Origin: Sulfotelmatobacter sp963788225
Lineage (GTDB): Bacteria > Acidobacteriota > Terriglobia > Terriglobales > Acidobacteriaceae
Direction: 5' to 3'
NCBI GenBank assembly: GCA_963788225.1
Contig: CAWBGI010000003.1
Location: 434,001 to 498,000, forward strand
DNA: 64,000 nucleotides
Shown here: in pieces, positions 36,726-45,036 of the stretch
Position numbering within the stretch: the first letter of the stretch is position 1
Layout: every line of letters begins with the position of its first letter
Made by a program: the position numbers and the translations under genes
The notes under the pieces: generated by a model
The model's input: the letters and a program-made list of their open reading frames with translations, nothing else
What the model was told of the DNA's origin: nothing
Database searches by the model: none

Positions 36726-38020
36726 GCCGTCACCCCGGTGCCTCGCCTTTGTGCCAGCATCTGCACGTAGCTCTCGATGCGGTTTTTGATATTGGCCGCC
36801 GAAAAATATCGCGGATCGACGAGATCGCTCTCGATGAATCCGCCAGGCACACCGGTTCGCTGCTCGAGTTGCCGCAACATCAACAACTGCCCGACACTGA
36901 ACGAATTGCAACTTTTTACGCTGTTGATCATGAAGCCGTCAGCGTGGTATTCACGGATGTAGCGCTCCAGCAGATCGACGCGCGCCGGCAGTCCGAGGTT
37001 GGTGTAGCAACCCAGGCAGTATTCCGCCAGGCTTTCCAGCGGGCGGTTGGGATCGTGGCGGAAGCCGCGATCGTAGAGTCCACCCACTTTGGTATAGCTG
37101 CTGGCAACTACGACCGCGCCTTCGTCGTAGAACATCTTCCAGAATTCGCGGAAGCTCGTCCAGTTTGGCGGACCTTCCATTACCAGGCGATAGCGCTGGC
37201 ACTCCATCGTGCCCTCGGGAGTGACGGGGCCAAGTCCAGATTTGATCCGGTCCGCAATCTCTTCGCGCAGCACGCGGTAATATTCGACTCCCTCGCTCGT
37301 GCCCCGGAAGGCGGTGAATATCGGGCCGATGTAATACACGCCCCCGAAATATGCATCAATCGGGGACGGCTCGTTCTTCGCGCTCTCCAGCACCCACACG
37401 AAATCGTCCTCTGCCTTGGCGGAAAGAGCCAGCATCTCTGAAAGTCGAGCCTCATCGTAGCGCCGGCCGCTGAGTTGCTCCAGCTTCGGAATCACCTCTG
37501 TGCGCAACTGCTGCACAACGTAATCGACATGGTGTGATTCAATGCGTCCGTTGGCCAGATACGGCACGTGCAGCATGGCTACCGGGCATTGATACTCCTG
37601 GCGCAGGAGTTCGAACCACTTGAGAAACGTGAAGCATCCCGTGTAGGAGAGCAGCAGCAGGTCGGGATTAGGGAGTTTTACGCCGGTGGGACCGACGTTG
37701 CCCGACTTCAACATGCCGATATCGCATTTCACATAGGTGCATACGTCTTCGCTGTGCCCTCGCTTCTCCGCTTCCGCAATGTAGTTGGCGGAAAGCTTGC
37801 GCATGCCGGACTGCAGCGCGTTGATCTCCGGCAGGATCGGCAGCAGATCGAAAGACCGCAGCAGTTCGGTCAAATTCCCGGGAACGAACGTGGAGACGAC
37901 TCGTTTTCCTTCTTCACGCGCCCGGCCCAGAGAATCGTAGTAGTCCCCGATGAGTTGCTTCTGCAGAACCATGCTCCGCTCTTTCTGCACGGTCGGTGCT
38001 TGGACGGCTACGTTGCTCAT
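36722..38020 (-). CDS. bcrB: benzoyl-CoA reductase subunit B
   Basis: The 432-residue protein (ATG 38020, 4-bp overlap with bcrC) belongs to the HgdB/HgdC-like dehydratase family. Cysteines in SYTGCFTFLKW, CTYVKCDIGM, YCLGCYTNLGL and SVKSCNSFS are candidates for [4Fe-4S] and substrate-site ligation. It forms the benzoyl-CoA-binding ring-reducing module with BcrC. The segment FIESDLVDPRYFS near the end is typical of the family. Length and gene order (C-B-A-D) match class I benzoyl-CoA reductases rather than 2-hydroxyglutaryl-CoA dehydratases, which lack had and oah neighbours. Confidence 0.9.
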   Translation of the reverse strand: MSNVAVQAPTVQKERSMVLQKQLIGDYYDSLGRAREEGKRVVSTFVPGNLTELLRSFDLLPILPEINALQSGMRKLSANYIAEAEKRGHSEDVCTYVKCDIGMLKSGNVGPTGVKLPNPDLLLLSYTGCFTFLKWFELLRQEYQCPVAMLHVPYLANGRIESHHVDYVVQQLRTEVIPKLEQLSGRRYDEARLSEMLALSAKAEDDFVWVLESAKNEPSPIDAYFGGVYYIGPIFTAFRGTSEGVEYYRVLREEIADRIKSGLGPVTPEGTMECQRYRLVMEGPPNWTSFREFWKMFYDEGAVVVASSYTKVGGLYDRGFRHDPNRPLESLAEYCLGCYTNLGLPARVDLLERYIREYHADGFMINSVKSCNSFSVGQLLMLRQLEQRTGVPGGFIESDLVDPRYFSAANIKNRIESYVQMLAQRRGTGVTA

Positions 38021-39195
38021 GCCTCGCTCCACAGCCGGATGGAATCCGAGAAGGTGCCCGCTTGTTCCCGGATGACGGCAAATTGTCCCGTATCCTCGGA
38101 GTACTTGAACTGAGTGTGGGGAATTTGTTCGCGCTCCAAAGCGGCAACCAGCATGGGTTGCTCCAGCAATGCAGGATCGCAAAAACTTGGAGCGCAAAAA
38201 ATGACGCCATCGGCGTGATTCTGCCGCACGGCATCGACCAGCCACCGGCCGCGCTGCCCATCGGGCGCATAGCAGGAGGCCGTCGCCACGCTTTGCGTCA
38301 AATAAGCCTGCGCCAGGTTTTCGATCGCATCACCCTCCTCGGGTACGTCGCCCGTGAACCAGCGCAAACCCAGCAGCAGGTCGTCGTTCACGATCCAACA
38401 GCCCGCCCGTTCCAGAGTGATAAGCAATGCCAGCGGAGGCTGTTCACAGAACATGCCTGTCAGTACGACTCGGCTGCGATCCTCAGGAAGGCTCGATCCC
38501 TGCGCGGCCATCTCGAGGTAGCGACGCACCATCGTGGTGTGCTCCTCCGGCGCCAGCACACTGCCGGCGCGCAGTACGGCATAGACCTGCGCGATGGGAT
38601 AGAGCCAGGGCGATTCACTGCGTGCCTGATAGAGCTCCCGAATCGCACGCCGGTTCTGGTTGTAGATCCCAATGCTGTTTTGGAGATTCTGATCGGTGAT
38701 CTCGCCGCCCGCCAACCGTGCCATCTCTTCGCGAATCGCCGTCAATTCCCGTCGCCAGAATTCACCGCCAACGCGAGCGTCGTAGTTCTGGGGAAGATCG
38801 ACATAACGCACGTAGCGTCCGGGAAAGAGCATCGTCCACATGCCACTCAGGTTGCGAATGACATCACAGATCGAAGGGAACAACATGCCGTCCAGCACAT
38901 CGAGCCGTCCCGATAGCGCCAGCTCGATCGTGCTGCGAGGGATGTGGCAGATGTAGCTCTGGAAGTAGGCGTCGCCTCGGATGATTTCCAGCCGGTCGCC
39001 TCCGCCGAAGATGCCGACGGGCAACATGCCAGCCGCATGAATCACTTCTCGTGGGACATAAATTGGCATATACCCGATCGCTCTGCGTCCGGGCGCGCAG
39101 GCTTTCCATTCCGCGACTGCCTTGTAGTCAACGTCTTCGTATAAGGCCTGGGCGCGGCTGAGGATCTGCTCGAGTTCAGGATTCAAGCTGCTCAT
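38017..39195 (-). CDS. bcrC: benzoyl-CoA reductase subunit C
   Basis: The ATG at 39195 overlaps the oah stop by 4 bases and gives 392 residues, close to known BcrC; the open frame to 39462 is inside oah. The protein is HgdB-like with conserved cysteines in SYICHIPRS, PSICDVIRN, TGMFCEQPP and CAPSFCDPALLEQP. With BcrB it binds benzoyl-CoA and the catalytic iron-sulfur clusters. A MPIYVPREVIHAAGMLPVG start is typical of the family. It is co-translated with bcrB by a 4-bp overlap. Confidence 0.9.
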   Translation of the reverse strand: MSSLNPELEQILSRAQALYEDVDYKAVAEWKACAPGRRAIGYMPIYVPREVIHAAGMLPVGIFGGGDRLEIIRGDAYFQSYICHIPRSTIELALSGRLDVLDGMLFPSICDVIRNLSGMWTMLFPGRYVRYVDLPQNYDARVGGEFWRRELTAIREEMARLAGGEITDQNLQNSIGIYNQNRRAIRELYQARSESPWLYPIAQVYAVLRAGSVLAPEEHTTMVRRYLEMAAQGSSLPEDRSRVVLTGMFCEQPPLALLITLERAGCWIVNDDLLLGLRWFTGDVPEEGDAIENLAQAYLTQSVATASCYAPDGQRGRWLVDAVRQNHADGVIFCAPSFCDPALLEQPMLVAALEREQIPHTQFKYSEDTGQFAVIREQAGTFSDSIRLWSEA

Positions 39196-40298
39196 CGTCT
39201 TGCCTTGGTCGTTTCCGGAACTGCCCAGGGGGCAATTTCGGCGATCAACTCCTCGCTCCAGCGCGCGCCTTCCGCCAGACGCTGACGCAAGCGGACGAAG
39301 TCCACTTCGCGCTGCTGACGGGTACCGTGGTGGAAAGCCCGAAACCCGGCGTTGGCCTCCGTCATCATGTTTAACGCCAACCAGGCACGGTTGGTTTCGC
39401 GGTTGCGGTCCCAATGTTCCAGTTTGTGTTTCCTTACACTCTCGATAGTTTTCGTCAGGCAATCAGGCATGGTGTGCAGCAGCTTGGTGCAGAGTCCCTC
39501 GACCGCTTCATCGAGCAACGAAAGATCAATGGTCCCTTGGGACATTAAAGCTTTCCCCTCTTCTCGGGCTGCTCCCGCCTTCCAGTCTCCGAAGACCAGC
39601 CGGCCAAATTCGTCGTACTCCCGATCGGTCACGACCAGCGGGTTGGATATGTATCTGCCGTCAACCTTGAGTGCCGGGACGATCTGGGTGAGTCCGCCCA
39701 GACGATAGAAGCGGTGTGCGCTCCACGGTTCGCATAGCGTGGCGCTGAGCATCGCGTGTTCTATCCCCACGAACAACGGGAGGAAGTCGGTGCTGCCACC
39801 ATCGGGGGCTGAACCATGCCGCGGTCCCGCCTGGCCGAATACGGCAAGGTCGCTGGCCAGGGAAAAGTCGCAAGCCATTCCAATCTCCTGGCCTCCGCCG
39901 ACCCGCATGCCGTTCACGCGGCAAATCACCGGTTTGTCGCAACCGAGGACGGCGCTGACCATGTCGTTGAACAAGCGCATGTATTGCCGGTACTCGCCCG
40001 GAGCCCCGGCATAAATCTCGGCATACTCGCGAGTATTGCCGCCGGTGCAGAAGGCCTGCGTGCCCGCGCCCGTGAGTACGACAGCAACCGCGGCGCGATC
40101 ATTGCTGGCTTCGCGTAGCGCGAGGATCACTTCCTTGATCGAGGTCGTGGTGTAGCTGTTCAGCTCGCGAGGATTATTCAGAGTGATCCACACATTGTGC
40201 AGTCCGGCAACGCTCGTGCCGTCGCGATCGCGTACGGGCCGGCCCTCCAGCAGAATTTCGCTGGGGCAAAGCGGTTCGACCAAGTTGTGATCTTTCAT
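39192..40298 (-). CDS. oah: 6-oxocyclohex-1-ene-1-carbonyl-CoA hydrolase (ring-opening)
   Basis: The 368-residue protein is an enoyl-CoA hydratase/isomerase (crotonase) superfamily member with the long C-terminal extension of Oah/BamA. The crotonase motifs TGAGTQAFCTGGNTREYAE and VNGMRVGGGQEIGMACD are present, as is GSAPDGGSTDFLPLFVG. The enzyme adds water twice to cleave the ring C-C bond, giving 3-hydroxypimeloyl-CoA. bamA/oah is a standard functional marker for anaerobic aromatic degradation. It overlaps had upstream and bcrC downstream by 4 bases each. Confidence 0.92.
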   Translation of the reverse strand: MKDHNLVEPLCPSEILLEGRPVRDRDGTSVAGLHNVWITLNNPRELNSYTTTSIKEVILALREASNDRAAVAVVLTGAGTQAFCTGGNTREYAEIYAGAPGEYRQYMRLFNDMVSAVLGCDKPVICRVNGMRVGGGQEIGMACDFSLASDLAVFGQAGPRHGSAPDGGSTDFLPLFVGIEHAMLSATLCEPWSAHRFYRLGGLTQIVPALKVDGRYISNPLVVTDREYDEFGRLVFGDWKAGAAREEGKALMSQGTIDLSLLDEAVEGLCTKLLHTMPDCLTKTIESVRKHKLEHWDRNRETNRAWLALNMMTEANAGFRAFHHGTRQQREVDFVRLRQRLAEGARWSEELIAEIAPWAVPETTKARR

Positions 40299-41416
40299 GA
40301 GTTTGTTCCTTGTTGTATGTTCCGTGACTGCGGCACCAGCACTGCTCGCCTGCGGAGTTCGTGATTATGAACTGCTTCGAGCACTTGCTGGGCGTCCTCA
40401 AGTGGATGCATTTCGACAAAAGGCTCAACGTGAATTTTTCCTTCGAGCACCATGGCCAGCGCGTTCAGGTATTGCTCGGGAGGGCATCCCCAATTTCCAC
40501 GAGCGGTGGCATCAAAGGCCATCAAATTGGAGAGACGCACTTCAATTTTCTGCGCGGTATATCCAACGATGGCCAGGTGAGCACCCGGATCGAGCAGGCT
40601 GAACGCAGTTTGCTGGCCGACAGCCGTCCCGCTGGTTTCGAAGATCTTGAGGCCAATCCCGTGCCGGCCGCTCTGCTTGGCAAAAGACCGCACGGCCGAT
40701 TTCACATCTGCGCACTCGCGGGCGTTCAGTGCCAGTGCAGCGCCGTGCGCCGAGGCGAGTTCCAGCCGCTCCGCATCAACATCGATGGCCACGACGGCTG
40801 CGCCAAGAGCGGCGGCAATTTGCACCCCGAAACCGCCGATCCCACCGGCCCCGATAAATACCGCGACGTCCTCGGCGCTAAGACCGGAGCGGCGAATGGC
40901 CTCATACGGAGTCGTGACGGCGTCCGCGACAACCGAGAGCATCGCCAACGTGAGTCCCTGGGGAAGTTGTTCGGGTACGGGGCACAGGCTACGCGCGGGC
41001 ACTCGTACGTGGGTCGCGAACCCGCCATCGGCGTCATTGCCCGGCATGAACTGTTTGCGGCAGATGGTCGGGCGCCCGCCACGGCAGGGATCGCAATCTC
41101 CGCACGGAATCACAGCAGGCACAATGACCGAGCGCCCGATCCAGTTTCCAGCCTGCTCCCCGGCTCGTACGACACGCCCGGCGATTTCGTGCCCGAGGAT
41201 CAGCGGCAGTACGTGGCGCGTGGGAATGCCCTCGTAGGCAAATCCAATATCAGTGTGGCAAACGCCGCAGCCCACGACCTGGATTATTACCTCGGCAGGA
41301 GAGAGTTCTCCCAAAGCTGTTTCGGCCCAGTCGAACTGGCCCTTGGCAACCAACGCCAGTCCTTTGCTCGTGGCAGGAACGGAGAGTGCGCCTTGCGCGG
41401 GCAGAGCTGTCGTCAT
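40295..41416 (-). CDS. had: 6-hydroxycyclohex-1-ene-1-carbonyl-CoA dehydrogenase
   Basis: The ATG at 41416 (GAGGAAC upstream) gives 373 residues. The protein is a zinc-dependent medium-chain alcohol dehydrogenase with GCGVCHTDIGF, GHEIAGRVV, the structural zinc cysteines CGDCDPCRGGRPTIC and the NAD motif GAGGIGGFG. Its immediate link to oah and bcr genes identifies it as Had, which oxidises the 6-hydroxy intermediate to the 6-oxo compound used by Oah. It is the first gene of the operon. A perfect 18-bp palindrome lies 26 bases before its start. Confidence 0.88.
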   Translation of the reverse strand: MTTALPAQGALSVPATSKGLALVAKGQFDWAETALGELSPAEVIIQVVGCGVCHTDIGFAYEGIPTRHVLPLILGHEIAGRVVRAGEQAGNWIGRSVIVPAVIPCGDCDPCRGGRPTICRKQFMPGNDADGGFATHVRVPARSLCPVPEQLPQGLTLAMLSVVADAVTTPYEAIRRSGLSAEDVAVFIGAGGIGGFGVQIAAALGAAVVAIDVDAERLELASAHGAALALNARECADVKSAVRSFAKQSGRHGIGLKIFETSGTAVGQQTAFSLLDPGAHLAIVGYTAQKIEVRLSNLMAFDATARGNWGCPPEQYLNALAMVLEGKIHVEPFVEMHPLEDAQQVLEAVHNHELRRRAVLVPQSRNIQQGTNS

Positions 41417-41442
41417 CGGAACGTTCCTCACCCACCCACAAA

Positions 41443-41460
41443 TTCGAACGATCGTTCGAA
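41443..41460. promoter_or_regulatory. perfect 18-bp palindrome, probable repressor operator
   Basis: TTCGAACGATCGTTCGAA is fully self-complementary and sits 26 bases upstream of the had start, where it would overlap a promoter or transcription start. Its form suits a TetR-type homodimer. No TetR gene lies in the window, so the binding protein is unknown. Confidence 0.6.
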
Positions 41461-41499
41461 AAACAATAACCAAGGCTACCATCGGCCGGGAATTGAGGA

Positions 41500-41515
41500 A
41501 GTGACTGGAATCACA
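41500..41515. promoter_or_regulatory. Crp/Fnr-like dyad upstream of had
   Basis: AGTGACTGGAATCACA contains GTGA-N6-TCAC, close to the Crp-type half-site pattern, about 84 bases before the had start. That is a usual activator distance. Crp/Fnr-family regulators are encoded elsewhere in the window (58698 and 60245). Confidence 0.4.
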
Positions 41516-41608
41516 TTCGCATGTGATGAGGAGAGCGGGCTGCCGCAGATACCATCCGTTAGCGCTTGTAGATTTTAGGGACTCAGGGAAATGCACGAAC
41601 TTGCCGGA

Positions 41609-42970
41609 TCACGACAGCAGGCCGTGCTCGCGCAGTTTCCGGTACAAATTCCGCTCGCTGATGCCGAGAATCCTGGCCGCGTTTGCGCGGTGGCCCTTGC
41701 TGGCCTCGATCGCCAATCGGATATAAGTGCGCTCCGCTTCTTCGAGCGTCGGCAGCGGGGTGTCTTCGGCGGGAGGGCCGGTCGGCGGAGTAGGCCTAGA
41801 ATTGCGCAGGGCGACGGGAAGATGCTCCGGCAGAACGTGCGATCCCTCACTGAGGACCAGAGCGGCTTCGACCACGTGCAGGAGTTCGCGCACGTTCCCA
41901 GGCCAGTTGTGTCGCCGCAGGAGTTGCAGGGCGGCCTCGCTGATTTGTTTACTAGAGCCGAAGCGCTCGTTGAGCACGGTTACGAAGTGTTGTGCCAGCA
42001 ATTCCACGTCGGCTCCTCGGGCGCGGAGGGGCGGAACCTCGATGGAGATCGTGCTCAGGCGGTAGAACAAGTCCTCGCGGAAAAGGCCCTGCCGCACCAT
42101 GGAAGACACATCGCGATTAGTCGCGGTCAGAATCCTGACATCCACTCGAATTTCCCGTGTGCCCCCCACATGCCGAAACGCGGAGGTATCGAGCACGCGC
42201 AGCAGCTTGGTCTGGGTCGCTGGGCTCACCTCCCCGATTTCGTCGAGGAAAATCGTTCCGCCGTGGGCTACCTCGAACAATCCCGGCTTCGCCCGGTCCG
42301 CTCCGGTGAATGCGCCACGCTCGTGGCCGAACAGTTCGCTCTGGAGCAGGTTTTCCTGCAATGCGACGCACTCAACCACCACGAACGGCCGCGATCGTCG
42401 GGAACTGCGAGCGTGAATCAGCTTGGCCACCCGTTCCTTTCCCGCGCCCGTCTCGCCAGTGATGAGCACGGTCGAATCGCTGGGAGCCACCCGATCGATC
42501 AGATTGAGCAGGCAGCGGAACTCCGGGCTGTCGCCGATGAAGGAGTTGCCGAGATCGGGCGGAGTCAGGCCGCGCTCGAGAATATTCGCTCGCTGGCGAA
42601 GTGATCGCCGTTCGAGCGCCCTTTGAATGCGAATGTGGAGTTCGTCCAGAGGGCAAGGTTTCACGACATAATCGAAAGCACCGATACGGATCGCTTCGAT
42701 TGCGGTGTCGATGGAACCGTGTCCGGTCAGCATGATGACCTCGGTCGCCGGTGCGGCGGCTTGGATGGCCTTTAGCGTCTCGAGCCCACCCATACCAGGC
42801 AAGCGCAGATCGAGCAAGACAACTTCAGGTTCCGCGGCCACGACGCGCTGAATTGCCTCCTCGCCCGTTCCCACCGCGTCAACTTCGTAGCCGAAATGAC
42901 TTAGCTCGCCCCTCATCACCTGCCGGAATGCTGTATCGTCGTCGACCAGAAGAAGGGAGGGAGCCTTCAT
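41609..42970 (-). CDS. NtrC-family sigma-54-dependent response regulator
   Basis: The 453-residue protein has a receiver domain with Asp 54 (LLDLRLPGMGG) and Lys in VVKP. The AAA+ domain has Walker A GETGAGKE at 172-179, the sigma-54 contact loop GAFTGA at 219-224, and Walker B GTIFLDEIGE near 238. A Fis-type HTH closes the protein (ANAARILGISERNLYRKL). Its start overlaps the kinase stop by 4 bases, so the two form a two-component pair. A sigma-54-type promoter at 44992-45006 is a likely target. Its stop lies 193 bases upstream of had. Confidence 0.93.
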   Translation of the reverse strand: MKAPSLLLVDDDTAFRQVMRGELSHFGYEVDAVGTGEEAIQRVVAAEPEVVLLDLRLPGMGGLETLKAIQAAAPATEVIMLTGHGSIDTAIEAIRIGAFDYVVKPCPLDELHIRIQRALERRSLRQRANILERGLTPPDLGNSFIGDSPEFRCLLNLIDRVAPSDSTVLITGETGAGKERVAKLIHARSSRRSRPFVVVECVALQENLLQSELFGHERGAFTGADRAKPGLFEVAHGGTIFLDEIGEVSPATQTKLLRVLDTSAFRHVGGTREIRVDVRILTATNRDVSSMVRQGLFREDLFYRLSTISIEVPPLRARGADVELLAQHFVTVLNERFGSSKQISEAALQLLRRHNWPGNVRELLHVVEAALVLSEGSHVLPEHLPVALRNSRPTPPTGPPAEDTPLPTLEEAERTYIRLAIEASKGHRANAARILGISERNLYRKLREHGLLS

Positions 42971-44841
42971 AGTCCATCCTTCGCTTGCGGTCCGGGATGG
43001 ATTGCAGGGATCACGACTTCGAATATAGACCCCTCTCCAGGGGTACTTTCGACCAGGATGTCGCCGCCCCAGCTTCGGACTGCGTTCAGCGACAAGAACA
43101 GACCGAGGCCAGTGCCGCCTTTGCGGAGGCTGAAAAAGGGCTCAAAAATCTTTTGACGGTATTCCGGGGCGATCCCGCATCCTTCATCGGTGACGCGAAT
43201 GTGTACGGCATCACCGTCTTCGGTGGCAACGACGACCTTGCCACCCGGCTTCGATGCCTGAATCGCGTTGAGCAGAAGATTGACCAGCAGGTTTTGCAAC
43301 TCAGCCTCGTCGGCCCGGACATGCAGCGTCGTTGCAAACGGCTGCACCGCGACGTTCACAGAGTTGGCGCGAGCCGTTGGGTCAACGAGCCTCTGGGCGG
43401 CCGCGATGGCCGCGCCCAAGTCCACGATATCTCCTGCGTGGCGTTGTCCACGCGACAGGCGCAGGAAGTGTTGGGTGATACCGCGGCACCGCATGATCTG
43501 CTCGCGCGCGATCGTCGCATTTTCGCGGATTCGGGCTTCATCCATTTGCCCGGCCTGCCCGGCAGGGTCCTCGCGGAGGATTCCCTCCACGCACATCAGG
43601 GTTGTCGCCAGAGGAGTGTTCATCTCGTGCGAAAACCCGGAGGCCAGGACTCCAACCGACGCAAGGCGGTAGGACTCCGCCAGTTTTGCCTCGGCTGCTC
43701 GCCGGTCGGAGATGTCGCGCCAGACCTCGACTACCTGAGTCAGCCGTCCCGAGGCGTCCAGAATCGGTGAAGCGTGGATTTCTTCCCACACTACCGTGTC
43801 GTTGCCAGTTTTGCGCTCGTGAATCCGCACTTGGCGCACACCCGACCGCAGGCAGGCAAGGGTGGGGCAGTCCGACAGGTTGCACGCCCCGGGTTCAAGT
43901 TGGTAGCAGCAGCAGCCCAGAGCCTGCTCGCGAGAGTTGCCGGCTCGCTGGAGAAAGGCGTCGTTAGCCGCCATAATTTTTCGCTCAGGGTCAAGAACAA
44001 CGATTCCGTCATCAATACTGTTGATCACCGTTTCCAGTTGCTCCCGCTGGCTGTGCACTTCCCCCACCAGGCCTGACACCGAGTCGGCCATGGCATTGAA
44101 CTCTTTTGCCATCCACGCCAGGGTGTCCGAGCCTTCCGCGGGCACACGCCGTTCGAGATCGCCCTGGGAAATCAGCCGCGCCGTAGTTTCAAAGCGCTTC
44201 AAGCGGCGCAGCACCGACAGCCGAATCACCAGGGCAATGGCCCCCACGATGACGAAGGTCAGGGCGCCGGTGCCGGCTACCATCCAGCGCAGGTCCTGCG
44301 TCATCGCGGTGCGGACTTCTCCGGCGTTGTAGTCCAGAATCAGGATGCCATTGATCTTCTGGCTGGGATTGTGGCACTGGTAGCACTCCTGGCGATTATG
44401 AATCGGCACCACGGTTCTCAGAATCGTTCCACCACGGGTCTCGATGACTCGGCTGGATCCGCGGCGTTCCGGCGGATCGCGATGACAGACCTGGCAGGTG
44501 GGAGAGTCGATCCGAAAATCATTTCCCGCGGTTCCCGGCTTACTCGAGTAGCGTTCCACGCCATTGCGGTCAAGAACTACGAGTTGTTCGACGCGCGACT
44601 GTTTACCGAAGCTCGCGACCATTTGCGCGATCAGGGTGCGGTCATTGCCCACCATCTGGTGCTCGAGCGCAGTTCGGATCAATTCGCCTTCCGCCAGCGC
44701 ACTATTGTGTTCAGTTTCGAGGAGGCTTTGAAAGTGACGGACCGAAAAGATGTAGGCGGCAACCGTGCAGGCTATAACCACCGCCGCGGTGACACCGAGC
44801 GCGAGGCCGACCGTCATGCTGGCAAAACGCAGCTTCATCAT
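42967..44841 (-). CDS. sensor histidine kinase with two periplasmic haem-c motifs
   Basis: Counting from ATG 44841 (a GTG start at 44871 is possible), a first membrane segment (about 9-33) is followed by a periplasmic domain with CQVCH at 116-120 and CYQCH at 153-157. A second membrane segment (about 186-212) follows, then HAMP and a PAS domain with a cysteine-rich insert (GCCCYQ, CNLSDC, LAC). The kinase core has H405 in GFSHEMNTPLA, an N box LLLNAIQASKPGG, and G boxes DEGCGIAP and GGTGLGLF. The haem-bearing periplasmic domain implies redox or gas sensing. It is encoded just before its NtrC-type partner. Confidence 0.9.
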   Translation of the reverse strand: MMKLRFASMTVGLALGVTAAVVIACTVAAYIFSVRHFQSLLETEHNSALAEGELIRTALEHQMVGNDRTLIAQMVASFGKQSRVEQLVVLDRNGVERYSSKPGTAGNDFRIDSPTCQVCHRDPPERRGSSRVIETRGGTILRTVVPIHNRQECYQCHNPSQKINGILILDYNAGEVRTAMTQDLRWMVAGTGALTFVIVGAIALVIRLSVLRRLKRFETTARLISQGDLERRVPAEGSDTLAWMAKEFNAMADSVSGLVGEVHSQREQLETVINSIDDGIVVLDPERKIMAANDAFLQRAGNSREQALGCCCYQLEPGACNLSDCPTLACLRSGVRQVRIHERKTGNDTVVWEEIHASPILDASGRLTQVVEVWRDISDRRAAEAKLAESYRLASVGVLASGFSHEMNTPLATTLMCVEGILREDPAGQAGQMDEARIRENATIAREQIMRCRGITQHFLRLSRGQRHAGDIVDLGAAIAAAQRLVDPTARANSVNVAVQPFATTLHVRADEAELQNLLVNLLLNAIQASKPGGKVVVATEDGDAVHIRVTDEGCGIAPEYRQKIFEPFFSLRKGGTGLGLFLSLNAVRSWGGDILVESTPGEGSIFEVVIPAIHPGPQAKDGL

Positions 44842-44893
44842 GATGGCACAGAGATGGCGGGATGATGGCACATGTGCTGACAGCCGTCAACGA

Positions 44894-44908
44894 CTGACGA
44901 ATAGTCAG
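44894..44908. promoter_or_regulatory. dyad CTGAC-N5-GTCAG, candidate activator binding site
   Basis: CTGACGAATAGTCAG is a perfect inverted repeat with a 5-base spacer, centred about 95 bases upstream of the sigma-54-type promoter at 44992. That distance is typical for NtrC-class enhancer sites. Assignment to the adjacent regulator is inference. Confidence 0.45.
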
Positions 44909-44991
44909 GCTCAACATGTCATTCTGGCAGTCCGTTTGTTTCGCGCATTCAACTTCGTCTGAAGGAAAAGGAGTTAGCGGTCGGCCAATGC

Positions 44992-45006
44992 TGGCACGCC
45001 ACGTGC
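44992..45006 (+). promoter_or_regulatory. sigma-54 (-24/-12) promoter
   Basis: TGGCACGCCACGTGC matches the consensus TGGCACG-N4-TTGC except for G in place of the first T. The invariant GG (44993-44994) and GC (45005-45006) are exactly 10 bases apart. A transcript would start about 12 bases on, just before the AAAGGAGGG ribosome site of the gene at 45037. A GAFTGA-containing activator is encoded next door. Confidence 0.72.
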
Positions 45007-45036
45007 GATAAGGAGCGTTAAAGGAGGGTTTCTGCC

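Noticed and set aside
41416..41609. Sigma-54 promoter directly in front of had
   Set aside because: I found GG and GC pairs on the minus strand only with 9-base spacing, not the required 10, so I do not claim one.
41591..42604. Forward 337-codon ORF opposite the NtrC-type gene
   Set aside because: It is a high-GC shadow of the minus-strand regulator, whose motifs are unmistakable.
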